A stretch of 64,000 nucleotides of DNA from NCBI GenBank assembly GCA_964020155.1, contig OZ026568.1, positions 2,232,820 to 2,296,819 on the forward strand, written 5' to 3'. Numbering within the stretch: the stretch's first letter is position 1; the number at the start of each line of letters is the position of its first letter. The translations under genes and the position numbers were made by a program. The notes under the pieces were generated by a model that was not told where the DNA came from, searched no databases, and saw nothing but the letters and a program-made list of their open reading frames with translations. Positions 48,994 to 59,170 of the stretch are shown one piece after another. Origin of the DNA: Chondrilla cf. caribensis (taxonomy: Eukaryota > Porifera > Demospongiae > Chondrillida > Chondrillidae).

Positions 48994-51900
48994 TTAAAGT
49001 CCTTTTGAAGCGTAGTATTGTACAACGTCATCATTTGTCATCTTGCCGAGAACTTCTTTTATCAACTTGACCATCGCCTGCATGTGTGAACAAGTTGTAT
49101 GGAAGTAATGTCCACACAAAACCTCTCTTCCACATGATATTAGGCTTACCTGTGGAAAAAGAAGGTTATTTGCAAACACTTGAGCCATTTCAAAATTCCA
49201 CTGAAAGAAAGGCACGGCTACCTCTGATAGGTACATTAGTACCTCCATTGCCTTCAACAAAAGAAACACCAGATGTTGGCCTGTCTAGAACTTGTATAAT
49301 TTATTCTTGAAGTGCGCATGTAATGATATTGTTTAGACCTACCAATTGTCCCTGCAAAGGAAAGTGTTTTACGAGTTTGAATCGGCTTCCTCCTTCCTCC
49401 ATATTAACCCCAAGGCACAAGTAGGTAAAGTCTTGCTACATGGTGTAATGGTGTAATGTAGTGAGAATTTACTGCATTAACTTTTACAATAGGGTCAGGT
49501 ACATGTTAATATTATGTAACATAAAGCTATGCATAAAGTACGTATGTACTGTACCTCATGCTCCTTCAGCACCTTGACTACTCTCTCCCGAGTGAACATC
49601 ACAGTTCTGTTCAAAAGTTACTTTTCATTCTCATACAAAGGTTAGAGAACTGTGTCATGTACAACTCACTCATCGTCTAGTGATTGTGGAGTTATTCGAA
49701 GCAATTGTTCGAAATAACTATCAACCTGGCCCTTTGTCAGTACAGGTACGCACATTTCCTCTCCATAGACGTCCTTGCTTTTAATGATGGGTACAGAGTT
49801 GTAGTCCACATTTGCTCTGAGCCATTCCCCTGTAGTATAGCATCATTTGTAATAGATAAACATTATGTTTTCATATATAACTTGCAGAATGTACTGAGAA
49901 AATGGTTCATCTTCAATAGGATACATTTTAATTTCCATTTCTCTTGAATCATCTGAGGAGCAATCCCACACTGATCTATCGTCCTACAAGATCATGGCAT
50001 CAGTAAATAAATGTCATTGTAATATGCTGGAATTATGACTTACGTATGTATGTACGTATCTAGTAATAAAAATGGAACCTACAAAATATTCATCAATATC
50101 CAGTACCACATTGTGCTTGTACTCTAGCACCTCCTGTATCTTTTGTGTGTCACATCCATTCACAACAGCTCTGCATTAATGGTACTTAATCACGCCAGTT
50201 GTGATAGTTACTTGGCATGTTAGCTCTCCTCTTTGGTCGTATTTACGCACCCTGATAGATAATGAGACAAAAAAGTCTTTTTCAGATCTTGTATGTCATC
50301 TGTAGTGGACCATCTTTTTTTGAAAACAATCTCATAGGTACTCTGCATGTTTTGGATGAATATTGATTATTGCTTAAAGTTATGTTACACTTACATGGCA
50401 ATATGTCACTAACTTATTAGTACTACGTACGTACGTACATAGTCAATGTGTAAACATACGTACCCTACATAGTAGTAGTTTGGCATCATAGTCAGTTATG
50501 TTGGTATCTTTACATGATTTGGTTGAAATCTGTCATATTGTGTACAATAAAATACATGATTATAGATGTAATGTATTTCAATGCTGCATTCATACACACA
50601 CATGTAAGAGTCATTAAAAAAGGTGTAAAATATGGCTTGTGTACATACTTACATCCTGTTTTTGAATGGTTGTAGGTAGGAAATCTCTTTTGAATTCATG
50701 TGGGAGGTTCTCCAGCATCATTTGACTGCATTAAGGTAAAGCGATTACATTTTTATGTCTTTACATAATATTCTAACATATGTACATACCTACATACGTA
50801 CATACGTATCTGCAGTTGAAGTTGTATTAATACTTAATCAATTAAATGAGCATACCAAAATTCATCTGAGAAGCTTTGCATATCACTTCACTAACTGCTC
50901 CCATTGCATGGATCTATTATTATAGCTTCCTTTCTTGGTACCATCAGTAGCTGTATGTGTGCAGGGTAATTTGGTTCTATCATCATGTGATCAACCTTAA
51001 TGTGCATTGCTCTTCTCACCAACACTACAGGCTTTCCTGTTGGATGTGGTTGACATAAGATGCCACCCTTCTGGCATATCATTTCTGAAGCTTTCTGCTG
51101 GTGGTTGTAAGGTGAAGCATTGATGTTTGTGCATACACTGCAGATACGTATACGTATGTCCAGACCAAGAATTCACCTTTAATGTCTCATTTAAGAAGCT
51201 GCCGTCACTCCCCGTGGTTACCAGTGCAAATTTATGGCAACCTAGTCCCTGTGCTATTGAACATACGGTACTAATCATACAAAACTGAACGTTCTACGGG
51301 TACGGAACGGGCGTACCCGTACCCGTTCCGTACCCGTACCCACTAAACGGGAACGGCCGTTTGCCGAACTTGACGATTGCAAAAATGTACACCTACGTAG
51401 TGATACCTAGATTAACACCTATGTATCTCCTTTTCATCGTGTTATACTTCGTTAGAAGATGGTTTTTTCGAGTTACGTGAAGCAGCGAATTCTCTATTGT
51501 CGTCGTTCGAGAAAAAGCTACGCAGAAGACGACGAAACGACCGCGGTCGAACTCTAACAACTACTTAAGAGCGAATTGTATCACGCCTCGCTATCCACGA
51601 TACGCCGAGGAACACTCATGACGGGAGAAGAACGTACGTACGTACGTAGAAAGATCGTTTCGAAATAGTACTTCATTATAAAAATTAACGCGTACGTAAC
51701 AAAATCAATGATAACACGAGGTGTCGATTACGGTAAGAACGGGCGTTTTCACACTACGGGTACGCCCGTAGAACGTTCAGTTTTGTACCGTACGTATATC
51801 ATCCATTATGGTACAGGACCAAACCTGTACCATAATTTATAGTACACACTTTGAATTTATCTCTTTGTGACCATGCCTCCAGAAATTTAAGGTAACATAA

Positions 51901-52493
51901 CATTATCTGGAGAAGTGCATATAACAGAATCACATATGTACGTATTCTCCTGATGCTATATACACCTAGCTTTACATACGTACGTACTTCATTCTTAAAT
52001 TCCGTCCCGTCCATTATCCACGATATATCCATTTCTGTGGTTGTGAAACCACAGAATGTCAGAAGTGAGTGCTTTATATCAGTTTGTTCGTCTTGTTCAA
52101 AGAGAAGATATATTCCTGTAACATTATATCTGAATACAATTGCAAATGCTTACCACTTGCAATTGTTGATAGGGTGCTGTCCATTGTGTTCAAGTCAATC
52201 ATTGGCCTAGGTATTTTTTGGTAGACAATTTTGCTTCGCATGACATTATCCTTAACTGTGGTTCATACAATTTCTGTACATACAGTTTATGTTCTTGCTC
52301 CATTTGTGACTGCCTTTTAAGTTTCCTTGGTCCTAGTACATAATGTAGACTGGCATTCTGTACATGTCTGTTTGTAAATACAGAGGAGTGTGAGTGTGTA
52401 AGTATATCACATATACGCTTATGAGACTTTACAGTACCTATCACTTGAGCAATGTATTACTTCTGATGTTAGTTTCTCCCTCAGTATTGGCAT
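48994..52493 (-). CDS. Unrecognised multi-exon coding region downstream of the integrase-CXXC exons
   Basis: A chain of short minus-strand exons with good GT-AG junctions and coding-like composition. Examples in order: exon ending 52154 (KIVYQKIPRPMIDLNTMD), 52115-51988 (YLLFEQDEQTDIKHSLLTF), about 51260-51180 (HKFALVTTGSDGSFLNETLK), about 51105-50890 (HIQLLMVPRKEAIIIDPCNG), about 50740-50660 (MMLENLPHEFKRDFLPTTIQ), about 50525-50465, about 50345-50250 (TYEIVFKKRWSTTDDIQDLK), about 50175-50085 (EVLEYKHNVVLDIDEYF), about 49990-49890, about 49820-49680 (GQVDSYFEQLLRITPQSLDD) and about 49615-49560. The end is KMTNDDVVQYYASKGL with stop at 48994. Phases agree across several consecutive junctions (for example 50525 to 49920, and 49680 to 49560) but conflict near 52240, 50900 and 49870. 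I do not recognise the protein. It may be the 3' half of the integrase-CXXC gene or a separate, possibly decaying gene. Confidence 0.5.
51280..51785. repeat. MITE with 21-bp perfect TIR and TA duplication
   Basis: The left caaaactgaacgttctacggg is exactly inverted at the right end. Both ends are flanked by TA. Just inside the left end is a hairpin, gggtacggaacggg paired with cccgttccgtaccc. It lies within an intron of the unrecognised minus gene. No ORF in it is convincing. Confidence 0.85.
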
Positions 52494-52583
52494 ATCATTC
52501 TTGATAATACAAGAGTATATGTACATACGCACATATAGTGTATTGTTGACCAGACTAATAATGGGTATAAAATACATTATCAC

Positions 52584-55506
52584 TTACTTGGGTGAAATCA
52601 AATATATACGCGTATTACAATGTATTTCCCCACCTGTAAATGCCTTGTTCGTGCTGGATTTGCTGGATTTGATGGATTTGATGGATTCAATATCACTGAC
52701 ATCTTGAGAAGAATCCCAGTTCTGGCACTTCCTAGCAGTGCATGCTTGCTTCAGTTTACCTTCACCACCAAACTTGACTTTATCTAGACAATGTCTGCAT
52801 TTTCCACAGTCTGGTTGATGACAGCCACTGCAGTTGTTGCATCTTTGCAGTCGTTTCACTGGAGTGCACAGTGTTCAGAGATATTAGTAATATGTACTTT
52901 TGAGTGTTCGTTATGCTCTTATGTGTGATGTTTTTTTTGCTGATTCAGTCCCTTTTTGTGTGTCTTTGGCTGTTTATCTACGTACGTACATTCATGTGAT
53001 GCGTGTATTCATTGAACCATATACATATGTTGGAATGGTATTACATACACTGTTCTTAATAGCTGCCTTACATTGGTCCCTGTGATTGTATTTTTCACTG
53101 GCTTTGTGGAGGGATATTTGTGGACTACTTTCCCAGGTACTAATGTCCAATGTGCGGGTCATGGTACCCACATACTCATTCACATCCGAAGCTGTCAGCA
53201 CATCCTTAATAAGACCGTATGATGTCAACACCCGATATTGAGGCTGTTTATGGTTGGATACATGGGCTATAACTCCCGGGACTCTTTGTACATCTACAGA
53301 TGCACGTAGCTTTCTGGGCACCCTCACTGTTACTGCTGTCTTGACTGGTAGGGTTTCCATTCTTGTCTTCTTCTTCTTGTTGTACTTGATAGTCATTTTA
53401 TCTGCAGTTTTCAAATAGGCATCCAAGACTTTACTTCGCACCTTTCTATGCCTCTCTTGTGTACCCAGATTGTCATCTGTGGGTAGATGACACAGGTTAA
53501 ATCCTATACTGTGCGCATCAAATGTTACAATAATGGGGACAATAACCTAAGAAGTCACTATCTTTGCTATCGTCACTTGCAGTCATTTGCAGATCAGCTT
53601 TTGATTGGCCTGTAGGTTGTGTACGCATGATGATTATGCATACCTACCTCAGATTTTACATTCATGACTTAACACTGACACCATGAGTCACTATTTTGGC
53701 CATCCTTACTTGCTGTGATTTGTAAATCTGTACTTGATTGGCCTTCAAGTTCAATAAAAGTAATGGTTATGCATACGTACATGCGTAATGCCTAGTCTTA
53801 CCAACCATTATCATATCTGTTGTGTACATCTTTCTTGTTACTAATCAGGGTTGTCATATTCACTTCAGGAGGATCATCTCCATTATCATCTTCGTCTGAC
53901 AGTGTAATAGGATCTTCCACTTGTGATTGTTCTTCACCTACATATATGCATGTACATGTAAGCAAGAAAAAGTGTGGGTACATTCATATGGATGTATGGA
54001 TGTCCATAGTGTATGCATATGTACACAGACTCAGCAATGTCATGCGCATTCAATGGTCTCCTTGTCTCACTGTCAGCAGTGGTGTCTTCGATTGGCGAGT
54101 CAGGCGGTGGTGGGTCTTTAGTGGCTTTTTCAAAGGTTTCCTCTTCCACAATATCCTCAACGTCACTCTCTTGAAGAGTTGTACTGTGTCCATCAGGAAC
54201 CAGAGTTGCTGGAGGGAGTTGTCCGAACACAGCTTCATAAGGTGTCATTTTAATTGCCTCTGAAACCTGTGTGTTCATGGTATCTGTAGTGGGGTATATT
54301 GAGAGTCACACATTAGTGAAACATAATTTAGTGTAGAAATAGGTGATTCCACATCCAGTATGGTCTTACACTGTATTTGTGGTAGCCGCGAAGCCCAACT
54401 GTTGCTGCCAGTGTCACAGAATAAGGCTGACAACATTCGCTCCACAGTGTAATTGCCCAGCTCCACCAGTCCCTGCGTCTGGCTATGACGAGGCCTGCCA
54501 GTTATCAATTGCACCCGACCAGGCCAGGATTTGATGATATTCTCAATCACCTGTTCACAAATTCCCAGCCATTGTCGGAATGCAGAATTCTTGGCACACC
54601 AAAGTACGAAAATACTTTGTGCACCAAGTTACTGGCCACTACGTTGGCACCTTTGCTCTTCATAGCAAAGAGTACATGGTACTTAGTGAAATGATCCACA
54701 AAGTGACCAATATACTTGTAATCCCCATCTGGTCTTGACTGCATGTCTATCAAGTCTATCTGTATTGAGTTTAAATGTTACACTGCCAGTGGTGAATTCA
54801 AAGTGAATACATACGTACGTAATGCTCTGTCACTGCGTATATTTGTACTCACCTGACACTGGGTTAGGAAACCTTTGGAAATGATAGGTTTGAGAGGATC
54901 CCTTGTGATTTGTACAGTTTTCACCTGACATGTTGTGCACAATTTAACATAATGTTGCACCACATACCGGGGCACATTTTTATATACTTCCTGAATCTGT
55001 GAATTAAAGATGATACCAAGGTACGTATGTATGCACTATACAAAAATATGCAATCAACACGTACCCTGCAAAAAGTCTTTCTAACACCACAATGCCCACC
55101 TTCCACTCTGTGAGCATTGTCAATTATGTCAAATATATCCTCTGTTGGTGCAACACGGAGATATGATCCACTCTCCTCCATTGTACCTTTATGAGCCTAG
55201 TGCAGTACAGGGAAATGGGGAGTCGCAATATGTGTACCTGTCAGATACTTTCGTCATTCAACTTACAGGAGCAACTAGTATTTTCTCATCACAGCCAGTG
55301 CTTGGAAAAGGATTCTGTTGTAAATGGAATCTGTTCCTCTTCACCCACCTTACAAATGTCTTGTCAGGGGTTACACTTCCCTGCCCTGACAGATGTGCTA
55401 TTACTGCCAAACACTCATCTCTGCTCAAAAGAGTGGAGTTCTTCTTGGATGCACGTCTATCAGCTTCCAACCATCTCTCAAAGTCTTCACGCTTGACTGT
55501 TGACAT
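52584..55506 (-). pseudogene. Retroelement-type integrase joined to a CXXC zinc finger (frame broken once in the core)
   Basis: Exons: 55506-55267 (start ATG), 55196-55065, 54996-54853, about 54758-54363, about 54285-54015, about 53938-53800, about 53478-53080 and 52858-52584 or 52634. The order is: an N-terminal basic region; an HHCC zinc finger (H and H in NAHRVEGGHCG, C and C in KLCTTCQ); a DDE integrase core with D in IDLIDMQ, D in HSDNGWEF and E in GLVELGN; a TPYEAVFGQ block; a chromo-like tail (GVIAHVSNHKQPQYRVL); and a CXXC finger (RCNNCSGC, CGKCRHCLDKVKFGG, KLKQACTARKC). Integrases of this type occur in Ty3/Gypsy elements, Ginger transposons and domesticated animal genes. Spliced introns suggest a domesticated gene or Ginger-like element. 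One base is out of register just after the second D (near 54550), so the copy is broken or the assembly errs there. Confidence 0.75.
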
Positions 55507-55885
55507 GCCTGCTATCTATTCAAATCAGATCAATTTTCTAATTAAAACCACTTCTTGCTAACTTAAAGTTAAAAGCTTCATTGCACCTATCGGTGAAAGG
55601 GTCTGGTCTTTAACTGTAGAGCACAATAGCTAGCTATCTCATGGACAGACTGACTAGAAAGTGTAACCCAACTGAGTTTTAACAATCTAACACACAGCCT
55701 CAATCCAAAACAATGTTGTGACTTCACTTGACCTATACACTAGTCCTTCATATTTGTCAATGAATACTTGGTCTAAATTTATTCTTATGAGAGGGAGTCA
55801 TTCCATCTGGTCCTGTTCACTCATTGTCCCAAGTTGACTCCTTTGTTTATAACAGGCACTAAAGTTGTGTTAGAGTCAACTTGGG
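55507..55885. other. Spacer upstream of the integrase gene
   Basis: No gene is seen. The strand-correct promoter of the minus integrase gene would be expected here. One isolated minisatellite-like unit (ttgtcccaagttgactcctt) occurs near 55824. Confidence 0.4.
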
Positions 55886-56612
55886 ACCCATTGTCCCAAG
55901 TTGACTCCTTCGTTGGAGTGCAATCCTGTCCCAAGTTGACTCCTTTGTTGGAGTGCAATCCTGTCCCAAGTTGACTCCTTCGTTGGAGTGCAGTCCTGTC
56001 CCAAGTTGACTCCTTCGTTGGAGTGCAATCCTGTCCCAAGTTGACTCCTTCGTTGGAGTGCAATCCTGTCCCAAGTTGACTCCTTCGTTGGAGTGCAATC
56101 CTGTCCCAAGTTGACTCTTTCGTTGGAGTGCAATCCTGTCCCAAGTTGACTCCTTCGTTGGAGTGCAATCCTGTCCCAAGTTGACTCCTTTGTTGGAGTA
56201 CAATCCTGTCCCAAGTTGTCTCCTTTGTTGGAGTGCAATCCTGTCCCAAGTTGACTCCTTTGTTGGAGTGCAATCCTGTCCCAAGTTGACTCCTTTGTTG
56301 GAGTGCAATCCTGTCCCAAGTTGACTCCTTCGTTGGAGTGCAATCCTTTCCCAAGTTGACTCCTTCGTTGGAGTGCAATCCTGTCCCAAGTTGACTCCTT
56401 CGTTGGAGTGCAATCCTGTCCCAAGTTGACTCCTTCGTTGGAGTGCAATCCTGTCCCAAGTTGACTCCTTTGTTGGAGTACAATCCTGTCCCAAGTTGTC
56501 TCCTTTGTTGGAGTGCAATCCTGTCCCAAGTTGGCTCCTTCGTTGGAGTGCAATCCTGTCCCAAGTTGACTCCTTCGTTGGAGTACAATCCTGTCCCAAG
56601 TTGACTCCTTTG
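55886..56612. repeat. 35-bp minisatellite, about 20 units
   Basis: The unit is ccaagttgactccttcgttg followed by gagtgcaatcctgtc, 35 bases. Units differ at few positions (cgttgg/tgttgg; gtgcaat/gtacaat; ttgact/ttgtct). The unusual pair of variants gagtacaat and ttgtctcc recurs exactly 280 bases apart (near 56191 and 56471), that is eight units, suggesting block duplication. Because 35 is not a multiple of 3 and no frame of the minus unit has a stop, all three minus frames are open for about 250 codons. Confidence 0.95.
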
Positions 56613-56929
56613 TTAGGGTCATTCATACCTATACACTACTTCATATCCTTATAAAGTCTGCTTGCAAGTTGACTTGTTTACTCATGATGTGTTTACCTTT
56701 TCTACATAGAAAATGATTATGAGATGTTTCTTCTCAAGAAAGATTTTTGTACTCTCCTTAGTTGTAAAAAGACATTATAGCTAATTTTAGTATGATTTAA
56801 TTTATAGCTTATACTATTTTATTTTTTTGGATTTTTGCAAAAATTATTGCTTCACCTAGTAGCTATATACAGAATAAGTGGGGAGCTGAATGGAAGGAAC
56901 GCTGTGAACTATAATTCAAGTATTACTGA

Positions 56930-56987
<58 letters not shown>

Positions 56988-57045
56988 TTGCACGCATATA
57001 CAATCAGAATTTTCGGCTACTTAATCCTCATCTAAATACTAAAAA
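56613..57045. other. Non-coding stretch with (AT)n tract
   Basis: AT-rich, with no recognisable gene. It contains an uninterrupted (TA)n run at 56931-56986. Confidence 0.6.
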
Positions 57046-58535
57046 CAAGTAATTCGAGTTCAAAAACTCGTGGGGCTCCGCCCCCCCCGCACTCGAATTA
57101 CTTGGCGTCTTCCTTAGATTCAGAATAACCTTCGCTGAGGTTATTACGTTCAGCAGAGCTTCAGCGCACGAATTCTAGCCCAATTTCCAATTGTCGGCGT
57201 TCGAAATCGGCCATCTTGTTTTCTCTCGCAATATAAATTATAATATAAATTCATTGTTACGGTTACGTGTAGGAACACATATTATATATATATAATTTGA
57301 ATAAAGCTTTTGATGTGGTTAATGAGTGGTGCAAGGTTTGTGATCTGAAAGTGAATGTTGAGAAATGTAATGTAATACATTTTAGAAGGAAAAAGACAGA
57401 ACGAACCAGATGTGTCTTCAAAATTGGAGAACAAATAATTCAGACAACACAATCTTACAAATATCTTGGGGTAGTATTGAATGAATTCTTAGAAGACAAA
57501 GCAATGATTAGTGAGGCATTGAATAAGGGAAGGAAGGCTTTATATGAGGTAATAAGAATGAAAAGACAAATAGGACAGATAGGATGGAGGTCATTTTCCA
57601 AATTATTCACGAGTCTAATTCTACCAAGTATGATGTATGGTTGTGAAGTGTGGGGGTTAATGGGAAAGCATGGTAAACAATTAGAAAGAGTACAATTGAC
57701 AGTGATTCGAAATTTCTTGGGAGTACATTCAAAATTTCCAATTACAGCTTTAGAACTAGAAGCAGGATGGTTGCCAATTAGGTGGGAGATTCAGTTACGG
57801 GCCTTCAGATTGTGGATGAAGATTGAAAGAATGGGAGATAACAGACTGATAAAGAAAATAGTTAGATCGACTTGGGAAGATAGTGATTGGGGAATAGGGA
57901 TTAGGAAATTTGCATTATGGTTTGGGGTAGAAGAGCATGAGATAAGAGCAAAGTTATTCGAGGGATTGAATAATTATCAAGTTGATTCAATAGTAAGATC
58001 TAGTATTTGGAGAGCTGTTAGAGGTGAATGGAGTGAAGCAGTTAAAAACAAAAGTAAATTAGAATGGTGGAGGAGGGAGTTGACAGAGAGCGGAGATAGA
58101 CTTGGAGAAGGCAGGGGAGGGATTGTATACATAGAGGATAGATCCTGTAGGAGATTAGGGGCTGAATTAAGGGCAGGGTGTTGTAAATTGGAAGTGGAGA
58201 TGGGTAGATGGAGAGGAAATAAGAGGGATGATAGAATTTGCAAATTATGTGGAGAGGGAATTGAAGACGAAAAGCACTTTTTAACAATATGCACAAAGCT
58301 TGATTTGCATAGGGTTTGGATGAGAGAGGAAGAGAATCTTGAAAACTTGAATGAGGATGAAAAGAGTGACATGATTTTGAAGAGTTTGAAAATGCCCAAG
58401 ATTGCCAGATTTGTTCTAAATATGTGGAAATCTAGAAAGGAGCTATTAAAATTTAGTAAATAGGTACTAAATAACTTTTGGAATTTTTTATTTAGTGCTA
58501 TTTTGGGCAACTGTCCTACAATGCACTTTAATAAC

Positions 58536-58569
<34 letters not shown>

Positions 58570-58643
58570 TATATATATCGGACGAGCGTAACATACCGGA
58601 AGTTGAAATGAAAACAATATAGGGGCTGCCTGTGGCAGCCCCT
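57046..58643 (-). repeat. Hairpin-ended dispersed repeat, copy 4, split by a LINE insertion
   Basis: On the minus strand this copy starts at a perfect hairpin aggggctgcctgtggcagcccct (58621-58643), then atttcaacttccggtatg and ctcgtccgatatata. It resumes at 57290 with taatatgtgttcctac, gatggccgatttcgaac and the terminal stem-loop (57046-57102). The intervening DNA (about 57295-58569) is a LINE 3' part. The unbroken order is preserved in copy 1 (326-1157), which proves the insertion. Confidence 0.85.
57295..58569 (+). mobile_element. 5'-truncated non-LTR retrotransposon (LINE) 3' end
   Basis: The frame 57297-58463 is open from the truncation point and covers the reverse transcriptase thumb and C-terminal region: KYLGVVLNE, the SLILPSMMYGCEVWG block, and a CCHC finger CKLCGEGIEDEKHFLTIC (C-X2-C-X8-H-X4-C). 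The catalytic FADD/YADD motif and everything before it is absent. After the stop come about 70 bases of 3' UTR and an (AAT)n tail (58535-58569), the usual LINE 3' microsatellite. It is flanked by atatatat of the host repeat, consistent with target duplication in an AT run. The clade is not determined. Confidence 0.88.
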
Positions 58644-58745
58644 AAAAATTCTATATCAGAACCTAGAGACGATAATTGTTTGTTTCTTCTCTTGACAGCA
58701 ATTCATAATCGTACTGATACGAACCGGCGACTCGGTCGGTCACTT

Positions 58746-58842
58746 GTGCAATTCCTGGTGCCAACTTGGGGCAGGCGTTTATTACAGGCGCTTAAAAGGT
58801 GTCGGAGTCAACTTGGGACGGGGAGTCAACTTGGGACGGAAC
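58746..58842 (+). repeat. Dispersed repeat carrying the ggagtcaacttggga motif (copy at 58.8 kb)
   Basis: This is the inverted partner of 48739-48817. Here the core ggagtcaacttgggacgg is present twice in tandem, as a possible first step toward the 35-bp array at 55.9-56.6 kb. Confidence 0.75.
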
Positions 58843-58940
58843 ACGAGTTAGTCTGGCGCGCTAGACCTCAACCTCTCATTACTGCGCGTGGGCGCGGTAG
58901 CGAGAGGAAGAGGTCTAGCAACTATATATCAGTAATATAC

Positions 58941-59056
58941 CATCTACCAGTGCTACATTTTCCACCAGTGTTGTATCACCCACCAGTGCTACACCATCCA
59001 CCAGTGTTGTATCACCCATTAGTGCTACACTATCCACCAGTAATATACCATCCACC
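58941..59056. repeat. Short tandem repeat encoding Ser/Thr/Pro-rich segment
   Basis: An approximately 36-base period (two 18-base halves: ccaccagtgttgtatcac and ccaccagtgctacaccat). It lies in the RT reading frame and would encode S-T-S-V-V-S-P-T-S-A-T-P repeats upstream of the first ATG. Confidence 0.75.
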
Positions 59057-59170
59057 ACTCTAAATGATGCTGGCACGGTGACCACAAGCCCGGGCACTTC
59101 CTTTTATTCTCCCAACTGCTCCCTTCCTTCGTTCAGACCTGCTCCAGGAACAGACTATGTATGGGGAGAA

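Noticed and set aside
50891..51105. Possible Ulp1/C48 protease similarity of the HIQLLMVPRKEAIIIDPCNG exon
   Set aside because: The hydrophobic-then-D pattern is suggestive, but the catalytic His-Trp and Cys context cannot be seen.
55886..56612. CRISPR-like array
   Set aside because: Units are directly contiguous 35-mers without unique spacers, in an animal nuclear context.
55821..56626. Three overlapping minus ORFs of about 250 codons encoding periodic peptides
   Set aside because: All three are produced by the stop-free 35-bp unit read in successive frames; there is no independent start, splice or family evidence.
57977..58594. 205-codon minus ORF opposite the LINE
   Set aside because: It is the antisense shadow of the RT frame, rich in Leu/Ser from the complementary strand.
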